A stretch of DNA of 64,000 nt, taken from assembly GCA_026874595.1 (NCBI GenBank), contig CM049322.1:32258340-32322339 (forward strand). Reading direction: 5' to 3'. Shown in pieces: positions 32,280-41,177 of this stretch; positions within the stretch are counted from its first letter, which is position 1; each line of letters starts with the position of its first letter. Source of the stretch: Sipunculus nudus (Eukaryota; Annelida; Sipuncula; Golfingiida; Sipunculidae). The position numbers and the translations under genes are program-made. The notes under the pieces were generated by a model. It was not told the origin of the DNA. It saw nothing but the letters and a program-made list of their open reading frames with translations, and ran no database searches.

Positions 32280-33310
32280 AAAAAGAAGAAGAAAAGAAAA
32301 AAAAGAAGAAAAAATATAAAAAATGGGTACAAAGATTAGCAGGAGCTGCTGTATTTGCTGGATCAACATATTTGATGACACAAGGAAAAATGAATTTGAA
32401 TGATCATCAAAATAAACAAGGTGCTAATGAGCAAATGAATTCTGCAGCAAATGGAACTGGTGCTATGTTATCCCAAGGAGTGGTTCCTATTGGTGGAAAC
32501 CAATACACTGTCCCTGCAGAATCCCGTGAAAATTTTTCACAAATGGCAGAAGGATACAATAAAATGGCAGAAACATTAGAAAAATCAGATGCCGCAGGTA
32601 AATTTCCAGCGCAGGAAAAAAAGATTGAAAAATTACAAGAAAAAGTAAATGATTATTTAGAAAATAAAAATATAAAAGAAGGAAAAGAAGAATTACAAAA
32701 ATTAAAAAATGCTTTGGATAAAGTGCAAGACAGTATTGACAGTAAAGCTAAAAAAGTTCAAAGCGGAATAAAAAAAGTTAAAAAATTAGGATATAAAGCA
32801 GCAGCGAAAAAGACTTTGAAAAAAGTGGTACAAAGTAAAGAAGGACAAGTCATATTAAAGGGTGTCCAAAACGAAGCTTTAAAAAGTATGGGAATTGAAG
32901 GAATTGAACAAATGGCACCGGATATTTTAGGAAATGTCGCTACAAGTTTCGGTGTGGATAAAGAAGTTGGGGAAATGGCAGGTAATATGTTAAATAATAT
33001 TATTTCTCAACAATTGCAAAGGCAAACGAAATTTTATAAAAAAACAGAACAACCACGGGTAAAAGATGTGGCGAGTGGTTTAGGGATGAATGAAAACACC
33101 ACACGATCTATAGCTAAAGCGTACGGGCAAGGAGTAGAGCAAGCGATAGCTATGGCTCCTAAAACCACTTATACATTAGGAAAAGTCGCTAAACGGATTG
33201 GTTCAAAAGCGGCTCGAAAACGTCCTATAGGAACAGGAACGACATCCGACATGTTGAAGATATATAATGAAGGGCAATCGACTTTAAGTCGTATTTCAAA
33301 AGCGAAATGA
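32276..33310 (+). CDS. Unknown virion-type protein with Lys-rich N-terminus, 344 aa
   Basis: Begins at an ATG overlapping the preceding stop. Its frame is also open upstream of the ATG through the A-rich tract, where several A_AAA_AAG heptamers occur, so it could instead be reached by -1 frameshifting from the preceding gene, giving a fusion. After a Lys/Glu stretch comes WVQRLAGAAVFAGSTYLM, a hydrophobic segment, then a coiled-coil-like region (about 95-150) and Ala/Lys-rich helices to the end. No homologue is recognised; organisation recalls minor virion proteins that touch membranes or DNA (inference). Its stop overlaps the next gene's ATG as ATGA. Confidence 0.75.
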   Translation: MKKEEEKKKKKKKYKKWVQRLAGAAVFAGSTYLMTQGKMNLNDHQNKQGANEQMNSAANGTGAMLSQGVVPIGGNQYTVPAESRENFSQMAEGYNKMAETLEKSDAAGKFPAQEKKIEKLQEKVNDYLENKNIKEGKEELQKLKNALDKVQDSIDSKAKKVQSGIKKVKKLGYKAAAKKTLKKVVQSKEGQVILKGVQNEALKSMGIEGIEQMAPDILGNVATSFGVDKEVGEMAGNMLNNIISQQLQRQTKFYKKTEQPRVKDVASGLGMNENTTRSIAKAYGQGVEQAIAMAPKTTYTLGKVAKRIGSKAARKRPIGTGTTSDMLKIYNEGQSTLSRISKAK

Positions 33311-34617
33311 ATCAGGACCACGTTTACGCGTATTCTCAATTCAATCCAGACGAGCAAGTTTTTGTAGCCCATTTAACCCGTCCTTTGTACAATCCGACAC
33401 AGTCATGGGAAGTCGCTTGCGATATGATCACCTACCCCCGACAGAAAGGTGTATGTTTTCCCAAACAAGCTACAATGAAACTAGCATTATACAAAACCGA
33501 TGCGGAAAGTTCACATGATATTGATAACATGAAACTGTTTCCAAATTTAAAACGAAATTTAAATTTTGAAAACCCTTCAAAGGATTTAGTTACATTTATA
33601 ACGTGCAATGAAGATGTGGAATACGAACCAACAGTAACATTTGATTTAGGTTGTGATGTCAATTTTACACCGGAAGAATATACCAATTATTTAAACGGGG
33701 CATTAAAAGTATTATTTGAAAATACACCTTGCAAAGGAAAAAAGTCCATGCGTGGCGACCAAATTGATGTAAATAATGATAATTCCCCGAAATACGCCCG
33801 TGATTTTATGTTTGAATTTAAATACGATAAGAATACTGAAAAATTAACTTTAACGATGGAATTTATTAAAAATAAAGGGGAAGTGAATAAAACAGATATT
33901 TTTACAGATTATATTTATGGGATTTATTGTTCGTCAGGTATTTTAAGTTATTTTGGTGTCACGCAAGACGTGACATTATTTTTTCCATTAAATCATTTTA
34001 GAAAAAATCATGTTTTATTTGAATACAATACGGAAAGGGTCATATGCAATTTTATTGAACCGGAAAAAGTATTGGAATTTACAACAGTGCCAAAAAAATT
34101 ATTAGGAAAGGTCATTTTAAATCGAAATAAATCGTGGGCAGATAACGGAACATCAAAAAGTACATGGCCCAACTGGGAACGTTTAACGATGAGTTACGAA
34201 TTTGAAAAAGTAAATTACATGTCAGAATCCCGTACGTTTATGCTTTCGTGCAATTTAATTACACCGAGCTATATTTGGGGACGCGAAGATCAAGAAAGCC
34301 GTGCGGATATGTACCCGTTGTTAGTCTGGCCGTCTGGGGCACGTGGACATTACGAACCGAAAAGTTTAAAATTTTTCCCGGTGCAACCGACTCAAGAAAC
34401 CAATGTCGTTATTTTTAAATTGCAAGATATGGATTCCCATCACACGTTAATGTTAGAAAAAGGGAACGTGGTAGTCGGATTACTTTTCCGGTATAACCCA
34501 ACACCCAAGCACAGTATATTTTATCAACCAATCACGTATCCCCGTCGTTGGGACGAGTCTTCTGATTGGTCCGATATGATCCAGTCGTATGACATGAGCT
34601 ACCCGTCTTTCTATTGA
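33307..34617 (+). CDS. Beta-rich capsid-associated protein 1 (penton/minor-capsid candidate), 436 aa
   Basis: Starts with an ATGA overlap to the previous gene. The N-terminal third has HLTRPLYNPTQSWEVACDMI followed by TYP and a strand-like TMKLALYK; the WEVA-x-x-x-I/L-x-x-P pattern is shared with the proteins at 45961 and 47260. The family of proteins with this 'WEVAL' block is common in invertebrate Polintons (from memory). The protein is rich in aromatic and beta-forming residues, with no signal peptide. A single-jelly-roll penton-type role is inference. The TATA box of the next gene follows immediately. Confidence 0.8.
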   Translation: MNQDHVYAYSQFNPDEQVFVAHLTRPLYNPTQSWEVACDMITYPRQKGVCFPKQATMKLALYKTDAESSHDIDNMKLFPNLKRNLNFENPSKDLVTFITCNEDVEYEPTVTFDLGCDVNFTPEEYTNYLNGALKVLFENTPCKGKKSMRGDQIDVNNDNSPKYARDFMFEFKYDKNTEKLTLTMEFIKNKGEVNKTDIFTDYIYGIYCSSGILSYFGVTQDVTLFFPLNHFRKNHVLFEYNTERVICNFIEPEKVLEFTTVPKKLLGKVILNRNKSWADNGTSKSTWPNWERLTMSYEFEKVNYMSESRTFMLSCNLITPSYIWGREDQESRADMYPLLVWPSGARGHYEPKSLKFFPVQPTQETNVVIFKLQDMDSHHTLMLEKGNVVVGLLFRYNPTPKHSIFYQPITYPRRWDESSDWSDMIQSYDMSYPSFY

Positions 34618-34626
34618 GCAGGAGGC

Positions 34627-34634
34627 TATATAAA
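34627..34634 (+). promoter_or_regulatory. TATA box for the 223-aa gene
   Basis: TATATAAA, 42 bases before the ATG at 34669. Confidence 0.6.
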
Positions 34635-34668
34635 CCCGGTCCGAATTTTATAAAGGCATGGTGAAAAG

Positions 34669-35340
34669 ATGGATTTCACATCACAAGCCGACAAATATGC
34701 GCCTTCGTACGCATCGAATTCCGGTTTAAACAAACCTGCTGTGAATTTTGCTTGTAATTTATTGTACAATTGGGTAAAAGGAAACGTCCCTTTACCGAAA
34801 TCGCAAGTGGATTTACTATATAAGTACGACATCGATACATTAGTCACTCCTGAATCTTCTTACCAGGAACGTAAAAAGTTTTTAACTAAAACAGAACAAG
34901 GACGTAAAATCCGGGATTTTTTATCAAAAGAATTATGCAAAAATTGGTGTACAAAGAAACCGGAGAAGGACCCCCCACCCAATTCGAAACCCCGTTCACA
35001 GAAAAACAATCATCCGGAAGACGAGTTTTACGAGACACTGCCCGAAGACAGGTACGATCCCCTCCCCGCCGAAGAACAATATCACGAAGAGAACGGCGAG
35101 TACCCGTACCCCGAACCTATTCCTACCGTGATCCGTCCCCGCCGTCCCCAAGGGGTACGGAGGAGGAGGAGGAGGTACGCCCCGTATACCATCCCACGCC
35201 GTCCCGTATATTGCGAAGAGGACGAGGAATATTCAGAAACGTCCGAACCACAAGAGGAGGAGGAGGAGGAGGAAGTTCCCGTGGAAGAGATTTGGGAAGA
35301 AATGGACGAACCCCCGAGACAAAGGAGAAGAAAGACATAA
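34669..35340 (+). CDS. Unknown protein with acidic C-terminal tail, 223 aa
   Basis: Residues 1-100 look helical and folded (SQVDLLYKYDIDTL, QERKKFLTKTEQG). The rest is disordered: acidic with Tyr/Pro (EDRYDPLPAEEQYHEE), a run of six Arg, then a run of seven Glu and a basic end. From 34935 a second frame, offset by -1, is open to 35387. No homologue is recognised. It precedes the integrase by about 50 bases. Confidence 0.75.
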   Translation: MDFTSQADKYAPSYASNSGLNKPAVNFACNLLYNWVKGNVPLPKSQVDLLYKYDIDTLVTPESSYQERKKFLTKTEQGRKIRDFLSKELCKNWCTKKPEKDPPPNSKPRSQKNNHPEDEFYETLPEDRYDPLPAEEQYHEENGEYPYPEPIPTVIRPRRPQGVRRRRRRYAPYTIPRRPVYCEEDEEYSETSEPQEEEEEEEVPVEEIWEEMDEPPRQRRRKT

Positions 35341-35387
35341 AAACCCGTAACGTCAAACGTGAAGTGGATTTTTATTTTCCTTTTTAG
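34972..35387 (+). CDS. Alternative -1 frame giving an Arg/Gly-rich tail (uncertain)
   Basis: A frame offset by -1 from the 223-aa gene runs to 35387, three bases before the integrase ATG. It would give a basic tail with RSPPRRR, SRRERR, a Gly run and GRGIFRNVR. The zero-frame sequence GAC CCC CCA at about 34968-34976 contains C_CCC_CCA, a possible slip site. An ATG at 34935 also opens this frame. Either a shifted C-terminus, an internal gene, or a GC-rich shadow; the last cannot be excluded. Confidence 0.3.
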
Positions 35388-35390
35388 ACA

Positions 35391-36455
35391 ATGGAGAAGG
35401 CTTTTGAAAAAGGTCCGTACGCTTTTACGGGCGATGCTAAAAAACTAGCTCAAAGAGCTGGCGTTTCTCGGGAAAAAGCAGCAGAATTTTTAGGACGGCA
35501 AAATGCGTACACGTTGTTTAAACCGGTCCGTCGAAAATACAGGCGAAGTAAAACGTTGGTAGGAGGTCTCGACGCCCAGTGGCAGGGGGATTTAGCTGAT
35601 ATGCAAAAATTAGCGCATTACAATAAAAATTACCGGTACATTTTAACGGTCGTGGATATTTTATCGAGGTTTGCTTGGGCGGTGCCATTAAAAGATAAAT
35701 CGGGCATTCATGTGAAAAATGGGTTGGAATCTATTTTCAAATCCAGTAAAAGGATCCCTCAAAAATTACAAACGGATGAAGGGTTAGAATTCCGGAATAA
35801 ACAAGTTCAAGAATTAATGCACGATCATGATATCACATGGTTTGCAACAAGAAACCGGGACGTGAAAGCAAGTTTAGTGGAACGGTTTAACCGTACGTTA
35901 AAACGACGTTTGTTTGCAGCCATGACTCATCATAATACCCGGCAATGGTTGAACGATTTACCTCAAGCTATTGACGAATACAATTCCCGCCCGCACACAT
36001 CCCATGGCATGGCCCCGAAAGACGTGACATCGAAAAATCAAAGCAAAGTATGGCGGATTTTATACGGGCATCCAAAAGATTTACACCGGGAAACATCCAA
36101 TAAGAATATATTTAAACCGGGGACCAAAGTGGTATTAAGCAGTGTGAAGAAAAATACATTTGCTGAACAGGGGTACATTCCCCGTTGGACGGAAGAAACG
36201 TTTACGGTAAAACGGATGTATCCAGAAGTCGGGGGTGTGGACGTGTACGAAATTGAAGACGAAGAAGGAGAACCTATAAAAGGTCGATTTTACCGGGAAG
36301 AATTACAAAAAGTAAGTACACCCCGTCCGGCTAAAGTAGAAGAAAAAGTATTAGAACGCAAAAAAGGATGGAAATTGGTGAAATGGAGAGGGTATCCGGA
36401 AAAATACAGCACATGGGTAAAAATCAAAAAACGGCGTGGTGCTCGAAAAGTTTAG
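35391..36455 (+). CDS. Retrovirus-type integrase with C-terminal chromodomain, 354 aa
   Basis: Inserts the element and makes the 6-bp target duplication. An N-terminal helix-turn-helix-like segment (1-45) precedes the catalytic core with WQGDLADM (Asp67), LQTDEGLEF (Asp129) and SLVERFNRTLK (Glu164), a D,D,E triad with about 35-residue spacing. YNSRPHTSHGMAP after the core is typical of this family. The last 40 residues (KVLERKKGWKLVKWRGYP ... STWV) form a chromodomain, as in other Polinton integrases, which may guide insertion to chromatin marks. All catalytic residues are present. The start of a small membrane-protein gene overlaps its 3' end. Confidence 0.95.
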   Translation: MEKAFEKGPYAFTGDAKKLAQRAGVSREKAAEFLGRQNAYTLFKPVRRKYRRSKTLVGGLDAQWQGDLADMQKLAHYNKNYRYILTVVDILSRFAWAVPLKDKSGIHVKNGLESIFKSSKRIPQKLQTDEGLEFRNKQVQELMHDHDITWFATRNRDVKASLVERFNRTLKRRLFAAMTHHNTRQWLNDLPQAIDEYNSRPHTSHGMAPKDVTSKNQSKVWRILYGHPKDLHRETSNKNIFKPGTKVVLSSVKKNTFAEQGYIPRWTEETFTVKRMYPEVGGVDVYEIEDEEGEPIKGRFYREELQKVSTPRPAKVEEKVLERKKGWKLVKWRGYPEKYSTWVKIKKRRGARKV

Positions 36456-36658
36456 CGTTGTTTATTACCCAATTATCGATCATATCTATTTTAATCATTA
36501 CGGCATTAACTATTTTAGCGGGGAATTTTTGCAATCCGGAAGACAGGACATACTGGGCAGGAGTGTTATCAGCTTCGGCGGGGTATATTATGCCGACCCC
36601 GAAACTGAAACGTATAAAAAGAGGTATGGAAAATGAATCGGGTATTCCGTTTGAATAA
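36413..36658 (+). CDS. Small single-pass membrane protein, 81 aa
   Basis: The ATG lies inside the integrase end; an upstream in-frame ATG at 36368 would add 15 residues. A hydrophobic segment (LALFITQLSIISILIITALT) spans residues about 15-40 and is followed by NFCNPEDRTYWAG and a basic tail. One transmembrane helix is expected. No family is recognised. The stop overlaps the next ATG as TAATG, suggesting coupled translation; a TATAAAAAG at about 36612 could also drive the next gene. Confidence 0.65.
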   Translation: MGKNQKTAWCSKSLALFITQLSIISILIITALTILAGNFCNPEDRTYWAGVLSASAGYIMPTPKLKRIKRGMENESGIPFE

Positions 36659-37212
36659 TGCGGGCCAGATTAACCACAGCGACAGGGTTTGGGACCCGTG
36701 GAGTACGAACACGGGCCGGTTTATTGGGCGGGGGGCAATATAAATTGAATACCAATTTGATGCAAGCTGTAAATATTAAACCCAATACAGCGTTCATTCG
36801 ACCGCAACCTCTACCGATGCAAGGGAAAAAAGGTAGTGTGCCTTTAGTTCCGGAAGACATGTTATTTTCTCAGGGCTACCATGTCGAAAAACCCAGGATT
36901 GATTTTGAACGAATGGGTGTAGGTCCTCCGACTGATGCCCAGCAACGGGATGCCGCCATGTACAACCAGTTTAAGAAAAATTATTTAGCTCCACATGCGA
37001 CTTATTTGCCTTATGAAGAACGCTTCCAGTTACCGTTCCGTCAGATGCAAGAACAAGACCAATCGCCTTACGGGACTTTAGCTTACCCGGCCGAGATGTT
37101 TGGTGCTGTGGAAGAAGAACCGTTAGTGTACCAGGAAGATTATGAGGAAGAACCCCCATTAAAACGGGAACGGCGAGAAGTCAGAAGAAAGCGGGTCAAA
37201 TTGTACTATTGA
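36658..37212 (+). CDS. Unknown protein with basic C-terminus, 184 aa
   Basis: Starts at TAATG overlap, about 46 bases after a TATA-like box. The first 30 residues are Arg/Gly/Thr-rich; the middle has Pro/Gln/Tyr-rich segments (PYEERFQLPFRQMQEQD), and the end passes from acidic (VYQEDYEEEPP) to basic (KRERREVRRKRVKLYY). Probably a partly disordered virion or nucleic-acid-binding protein (inference). No homologue is recognised. Confidence 0.7.
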   Translation: MRARLTTATGFGTRGVRTRAGLLGGGQYKLNTNLMQAVNIKPNTAFIRPQPLPMQGKKGSVPLVPEDMLFSQGYHVEKPRIDFERMGVGPPTDAQQRDAAMYNQFKKNYLAPHATYLPYEERFQLPFRQMQEQDQSPYGTLAYPAEMFGAVEEEPLVYQEDYEEEPPLKRERREVRRKRVKLYY

Positions 37213-37262
37213 GCAAAAAGTATAAAAGGCCAGCACAGAAACGGTTAAGCAATCGTTTCATC

Positions 37263-37418
37263 ATGAAACGTGCAAAGAAACAGAAGCTTTCGTCAGGCAA
37301 AGCCGTAAAACGAAATTTGACGAGCATCAATACCCTCAAGGACAAAGGGTATATATATTTAGCAGGACGTAATTATCCTAAGTGGTACGGAGGACGAACA
37401 TGGTACACTCAAAATTAA
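37263..37418 (+). CDS. Very small basic protein, 51 aa
   Basis: ATG at 37263, 42 bases after TATAAAAG at 37221-37228, the spacing typical in this element. The peptide begins MKRAKKQKLSSGKAVKR and ends KWYGGRTWYTQN. It could be a DNA-condensing or nuclear-targeted peptide. No homologue is recognised. An open frame also extends 18 codons upstream without ATG. Confidence 0.5.
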   Translation: MKRAKKQKLSSGKAVKRNLTSINTLKDKGYIYLAGRNYPKWYGGRTWYTQN

Positions 37419-37836
37419 AATGTAAACGCAAATTAAAACATAAAGTGAAAAAAAAACGAAAAAACAATATGAAAAGGCCAAAAAACAAATTCGTAAAGAT
37501 GCTAAAGAATGTTTTGACAAGAATGAACCTCGTCCTCAGTGGTATCAGAAATTAATGAACCCTTTAACGGGCGGAACTCCTGGGCAAAAAGGCGAGTACC
37601 GTCCGGTAAGAACTGGTGTGCAAGAAAAATGGTTACGTAGAATCCCTGGACGGTTTACTCAACCTGGCGAGACTCGACGTGAACCTTATACTGCGGGTAC
37701 GGTTTATGACAGTTATGTCCCCACTGCTACAGAAGAACGTGAACCGTCCTTGATTATGACCCCGAGACCCCGTCCCTCACCTGTGATCACTCGGGAAGTC
37801 GGTGAAGACGGGTACTATAACATTCAACCTATATAA
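37400..37836 (+). CDS. Basic protein in two frames joined at an A_AAA_AAC slippery site
   Basis: The ATG at 37400 opens a 51-codon Lys-rich frame. The frame offset by -1 is open from about 37441 to 37836 with no ATG until 37555, and its upstream part reads convincingly as protein (EKAKKQIRKDAKECFDKN). The zero frame contains CGA AAA AAC, a perfect A_AAA_AAC heptamer at 37459-37465, inside the overlap. A -1 shift there would give a protein of about 145 residues with a basic start and a Pro/Arg-rich end containing PRPRPSPVI. A 1-base deletion in the A-run or an assembly error is the alternative. No homologue is recognised. Confidence 0.55.
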
Positions 37837-37838
37837 AG
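37831..37838 (+). promoter_or_regulatory. TATA box for the 107-aa gene
   Basis: TATATAAA-like (CCTATATAAAGC), 36 bases before the ATG at 37867 and overlapping the stop of the preceding gene. Confidence 0.55.
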
Positions 37839-37866
37839 CAAAAACTTTTAGGGAAACCAAACAATT

Positions 37867-38190
37867 ATGGCGCGTGGACGGAAACGAAAAGACGATAGTG
37901 AGCTGAAACGGCCACGGGGACGGCCGTTGAAAAAAGAAAAAACACCCCCGAAATCACCAAAAAGGAAAGAACGGGAAAAAAAGATTTTAGTCTTTGAAAC
38001 GAAAAAAGGACCGAAAATGGTCAGTATATTAAAGAAATTAGCCCCACCGAAAAAAACCACCCGGCCGGCCGGATTTCCGTGTTTTAAATCAGACCCAACC
38101 AATGACTTACCGGTTAAAAAGTCCAACCCGCTACCCACCACCTACAGCTACCGTCAGCAAACGTCCACCCAGCCCGGTACCAGTACCTAG
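37867..38190 (+). CDS. AT-hook-like basic protein, 107 aa
   Basis: Starts MARGRKRKDDSELKRPRGRPLKK; the KRPRGRPLKK segment is a canonical AT-hook (PRGRP core), which binds the minor groove of AT-rich DNA. Lys/Pro-rich thereafter, with a C-terminal Ser/Thr/Pro tail. It is likely a DNA-binding protein in the virion or nucleus (inference). Its 3' end overlaps the next frame (38102 start) by about 90 bases, offset by +1, so the next product is a separate gene or is reached by a different recoding event. Confidence 0.7.
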   Translation: MARGRKRKDDSELKRPRGRPLKKEKTPPKSPKRKEREKKILVFETKKGPKMVSILKKLAPPKKTTRPAGFPCFKSDPTNDLPVKKSNPLPTTYSYRQQTSTQPGTST

Positions 38191-39501
38191 CCCCGAATTT
38201 AAAAAATTAATTGAAACGGCAACGACCGATTTCAGTGAAATTGAGCTTTACTTGCACGGGAGTACTGTTCAAGAAACCGAAAATTTATACCGGACTCAAG
38301 AACGTCAACCCGGTAAACCTTTACCACCATCTCAAAACCCCCCACCCAAACCTGTCCCTGCGGTCGCACAGAAACCTGTTCCGGTCACATTTGCCCGGTT
38401 TTCTCCTTTAAGCAGAGCAAAACCTTCTCCTAAACCACAACCTAAAACTAACCGACCCCGTTTAGTTCCTAAAATCCCCGGAGGAGACAATGTTGTGCGA
38501 GGAAAAAGCGGGGTCCGAATGAAATTAGCATTAAAAAACCTAAACCGAGTGATGCGGTAAAACGGCTCCTCTTTACAGATAAACCCCCTCAACCACCACC
38601 TAAACCACCGACTCCACCACCCCCGTTACGGCTACCGACTCCTCCGAAACCGTTAATCCGCCCTATTCCTCCACCGGTCAATACGTTAGTGAGTACGACC
38701 ATGTTACCAATAATGAGCGTGAAAGCACAACCATTGGTCCCTCCAAAAACAAGATCCAGTGAAACCGATACCCGTGAAATCGAAATGCAAACAGATATGC
38801 CCGTGAGAGCGACAGTCGGGACCCAATCGTTAGTGCCTACCAACGAAATGGCCATTCAAACCCGTCCGACAGTGGGTGAAGGTATAGCCACGCAAACTGA
38901 AGATCCCGGGGATAAAATCGACAGCGGGACCCAAGCGGGACCGGGCTTAGGTATCCCACCCCCGAATGCGCACGTGTTAAAAAGCGATGTTAAAGAATCG
39001 TTCCGTCGGAATGCTAGTATTTTAAAACATTTAGCTGCACAACCGAAAAGCATTTTAATGGATCAAACTTTACGTAAAGAAACGTTCAGCACTTCCCCCG
39101 ATGAATTTATTCGAATGATCGCTTTAGCGTTAGCTATAATCTCAGAAACGTTATTATGTATCCGGGAAGAATTGAAAAACGATAATATGGCCTTTTGGCA
39201 ATTTGTAGCTTCTCGAGGCGATATTCCTCCGTATTACCGGGTGGATCGTAATTTAGCTCAAACCGTTTCTAAACACACGGGATTACCGGCGAACACAGTA
39301 CGTAATTTATCCAACAGTATCGGGAAATGGGAATCGGTGAATGCTAGAACCATCGATGTGGCTCGAGAATCGTTAGAAAACCCATCGGGTCGGACATGGT
39401 ATTTAAGGTTGATTTTAGAAAATACCCATGATCAAGAATTTACGGATTTGATCATTTTAGCTTTAAAATATTTCGCCGGGATAATGGATGAAATAGTATA
39501 A
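38102..39501 (+). CDS. Pro-rich protein, two frames joined at an A_AAA_AAC slippery site
   Basis: Frame 1 (38102-38560, 152 codons) is Pro-rich with ATTDFSEIELYLHG and ends shortly after TTA AAA AAC, a perfect zero-frame A_AAA_AAC heptamer at 38533-38539. The -1 frame is open from before 38521 through to 39501, again Pro-rich at first (KPPTPPPPLRLPTPPKPL), then a folded helical domain of about 180 residues (SDVKESFRRNASILKHLA, GLPANTVRNLSNSIGKWESV). The -1 frame has no ATG before 38701 (a GTG is at 38689). A single -1 shift would give one protein of about 465 residues with matching composition on both sides. A 1-base deletion is the alternative. Function unknown; position before the capsid genes suggests a virion protein. 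Confidence 0.6.
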
Positions 39502-39503
39502 AT
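39497..39503 (+). promoter_or_regulatory. TATA box for capsid protein 1
   Basis: TATAAAT, 42 bases before the ATG at 39539; it overlaps the end of the previous gene. Confidence 0.6.
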
Positions 39504-39538
39504 AGCATAAGGTATCAGTTTTATCATTGTCAATCAAG

Positions 39539-41131
39539 ATGGTAGACGCCGCCACAGACATCGTCCAGCAAACCGCCTTGTTTGCTGGTGGAACGAAACA
39601 AGATTCTATTTCACAAGGGCGATGGGTCAAAGTCGATCCTTTAACACCTTCGTACAAAACCGGAGGCCCCATCACTTTTTTTATCAGCGGGAATTCGTCC
39701 GAGTATATCGATTTGACAAATACCATGCTGGTGGTGAAAATGGGTATTTTCAACCAAGCCGGCAACCTGTGTCAAAAAGTCACTGAGGATTTCGTATCAC
39801 CGGTCAATAATATTATTCATACTATTTGGCGGCAAGTCAATATTAAATTGAATGGGACTGAATTGAATACACAAGATAACATGTACATGTACCGGGCGTA
39901 TTTGGATAATTTATTAGGGTACAATAAAGGATACAAAGACACCTGTTTATCCGGCATGACAGGTTGGTTTAAAGATACACCTGGTAAATTCGATGAATTG
40001 CCACGGGCGATGGATAGTAGCAAAGATTACAGCAAGTCCACCGCCGGCACCGGCGGATTACACGACTGGAGCACGGACGACGGCGGGGGGAAAACCTCAT
40101 ACGAAAAGTACTCGTTCGATAAAACCACGTCAAGTTCGACGAGCGCAGGGAAGGAAATCTACCAGACGGTGATCATTCCGTCCGCCAACGGGGAAATTGG
40201 TTTAACTAAAAATACTGCCATTAAAGAATCAATTTTAACGGCGGCTTTAGGAAAAAATTATGGCATTTTAAATCGGTTTTTACAATTTTTTCCTAAAAAC
40301 AATGAATTGTGCATGAACAGTGAACGGTCTAAACAAATAACTTTTAAAGCCCCAATCCATAGCGATATTACCAACCAGAAAAAACTGTTACCCAATGGTG
40401 TTGATTTGACACTTGAATTTGATTTTACCGGATCCACCGAATTTCCTATCATGCAAATAGGAGGAAAAAATAATCAATTGAAAATTATGAATATGTACCT
40501 GGATGTCCGAAAAGTGCAACCGTCTCACCGTTTTCAACAAGCAGTTGAAGCGAATTTAGCCAGAAATATGCCTATTCGCTATCCTTTGAAACATACATTT
40601 ATGAGAAGCCATAATTTACCCGTAAGTGGTACTCAGGCGACATTGACCAATATGTTACAAGGGCAAATGCCACGTCGAATGGTATTTGCTTTTGTCGAAA
40701 GTAAAGCTTTAGCTGGAGTTGAAACGAAAAACCCCTATAAATTAAAAGATTTAGGTGTCAATAAAGTTCAAGTGTATATGAACGGCCATCCCGTTCCGTC
40801 ACAGCCGTACGAACCAGATTGGGATAAAGATTGGAAACGGGAATATATTGATTTTTTAAATAATATCGGAGTGGTCCGTGGCGGGCTTGGTGTAGATATT
40901 TCTTATCAAGAGTTCAGGCAAGGGTATACGGTGTTTGCCATGGATTTTTCACCGACTTTGGCATCGGATGAAAAATACATTCAAGACCCGACTGTAGGGG
41001 TATTAAGAATGGATTTAGGGTTCAAAGACCAAACAGCGTTGGCTGAACAACATATGGTCATCGTTTACTACGAAATGGATGGGGAAGTGACTATTGGGCA
41101 ATCACGAGAAGTATTGAAATCGTATACCTAA
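39539..41131 (+). CDS. Major capsid protein 1 (double-jelly-roll type), 530 aa
   Basis: ATG at 39539 follows the TATA box by 42 bases; a TTG at 39527 is not a likely start. Conserved blocks shared with the next gene are TKQDSISQG, PSYKTGGP, DFVSPVNNI, TGWFKDTPGKF, LNRFLQFFP, QQAVEANL, RYPLKH, MLQGQMPRRM and DFSPTLASDEKYIQDP, ending in YYEMDGE. From memory this matches the F54H12.2-like proteins of invertebrates, recognised as Polinton/Maverick capsid proteins; the VF-x-MDFSP ... VLRMDLGF end is the family signature. It would form hexon-like capsomers. The variable loop at about 160-220 is Gly/Ser/Thr-rich and unlike that of copy 2. Confidence 0.9.
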   Translation: MVDAATDIVQQTALFAGGTKQDSISQGRWVKVDPLTPSYKTGGPITFFISGNSSEYIDLTNTMLVVKMGIFNQAGNLCQKVTEDFVSPVNNIIHTIWRQVNIKLNGTELNTQDNMYMYRAYLDNLLGYNKGYKDTCLSGMTGWFKDTPGKFDELPRAMDSSKDYSKSTAGTGGLHDWSTDDGGGKTSYEKYSFDKTTSSSTSAGKEIYQTVIIPSANGEIGLTKNTAIKESILTAALGKNYGILNRFLQFFPKNNELCMNSERSKQITFKAPIHSDITNQKKLLPNGVDLTLEFDFTGSTEFPIMQIGGKNNQLKIMNMYLDVRKVQPSHRFQQAVEANLARNMPIRYPLKHTFMRSHNLPVSGTQATLTNMLQGQMPRRMVFAFVESKALAGVETKNPYKLKDLGVNKVQVYMNGHPVPSQPYEPDWDKDWKREYIDFLNNIGVVRGGLGVDISYQEFRQGYTVFAMDFSPTLASDEKYIQDPTVGVLRMDLGFKDQTALAEQHMVIVYYEMDGEVTIGQSREVLKSYT

Positions 41132-41137
41132 AAAGTA

Positions 41138-41145
41138 TAAAAGGC
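41138..41145 (+). promoter_or_regulatory. TATA box for capsid protein 2
   Basis: TATAAAAG, 40 bases before the ATG at 41178. Confidence 0.65.
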
Positions 41146-41177
41146 ATTTTTCATTTCACAAATGAATTAGTTCCATC

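Noticed and set aside
31916-32381. Two minus-strand frames of 133-138 codons, Phe/Ser/Leu-rich
   Set aside because: They are the reverse complement of the Lys/Glu-rich A-tract of the plus-strand gene and have the low-complexity composition expected from it.
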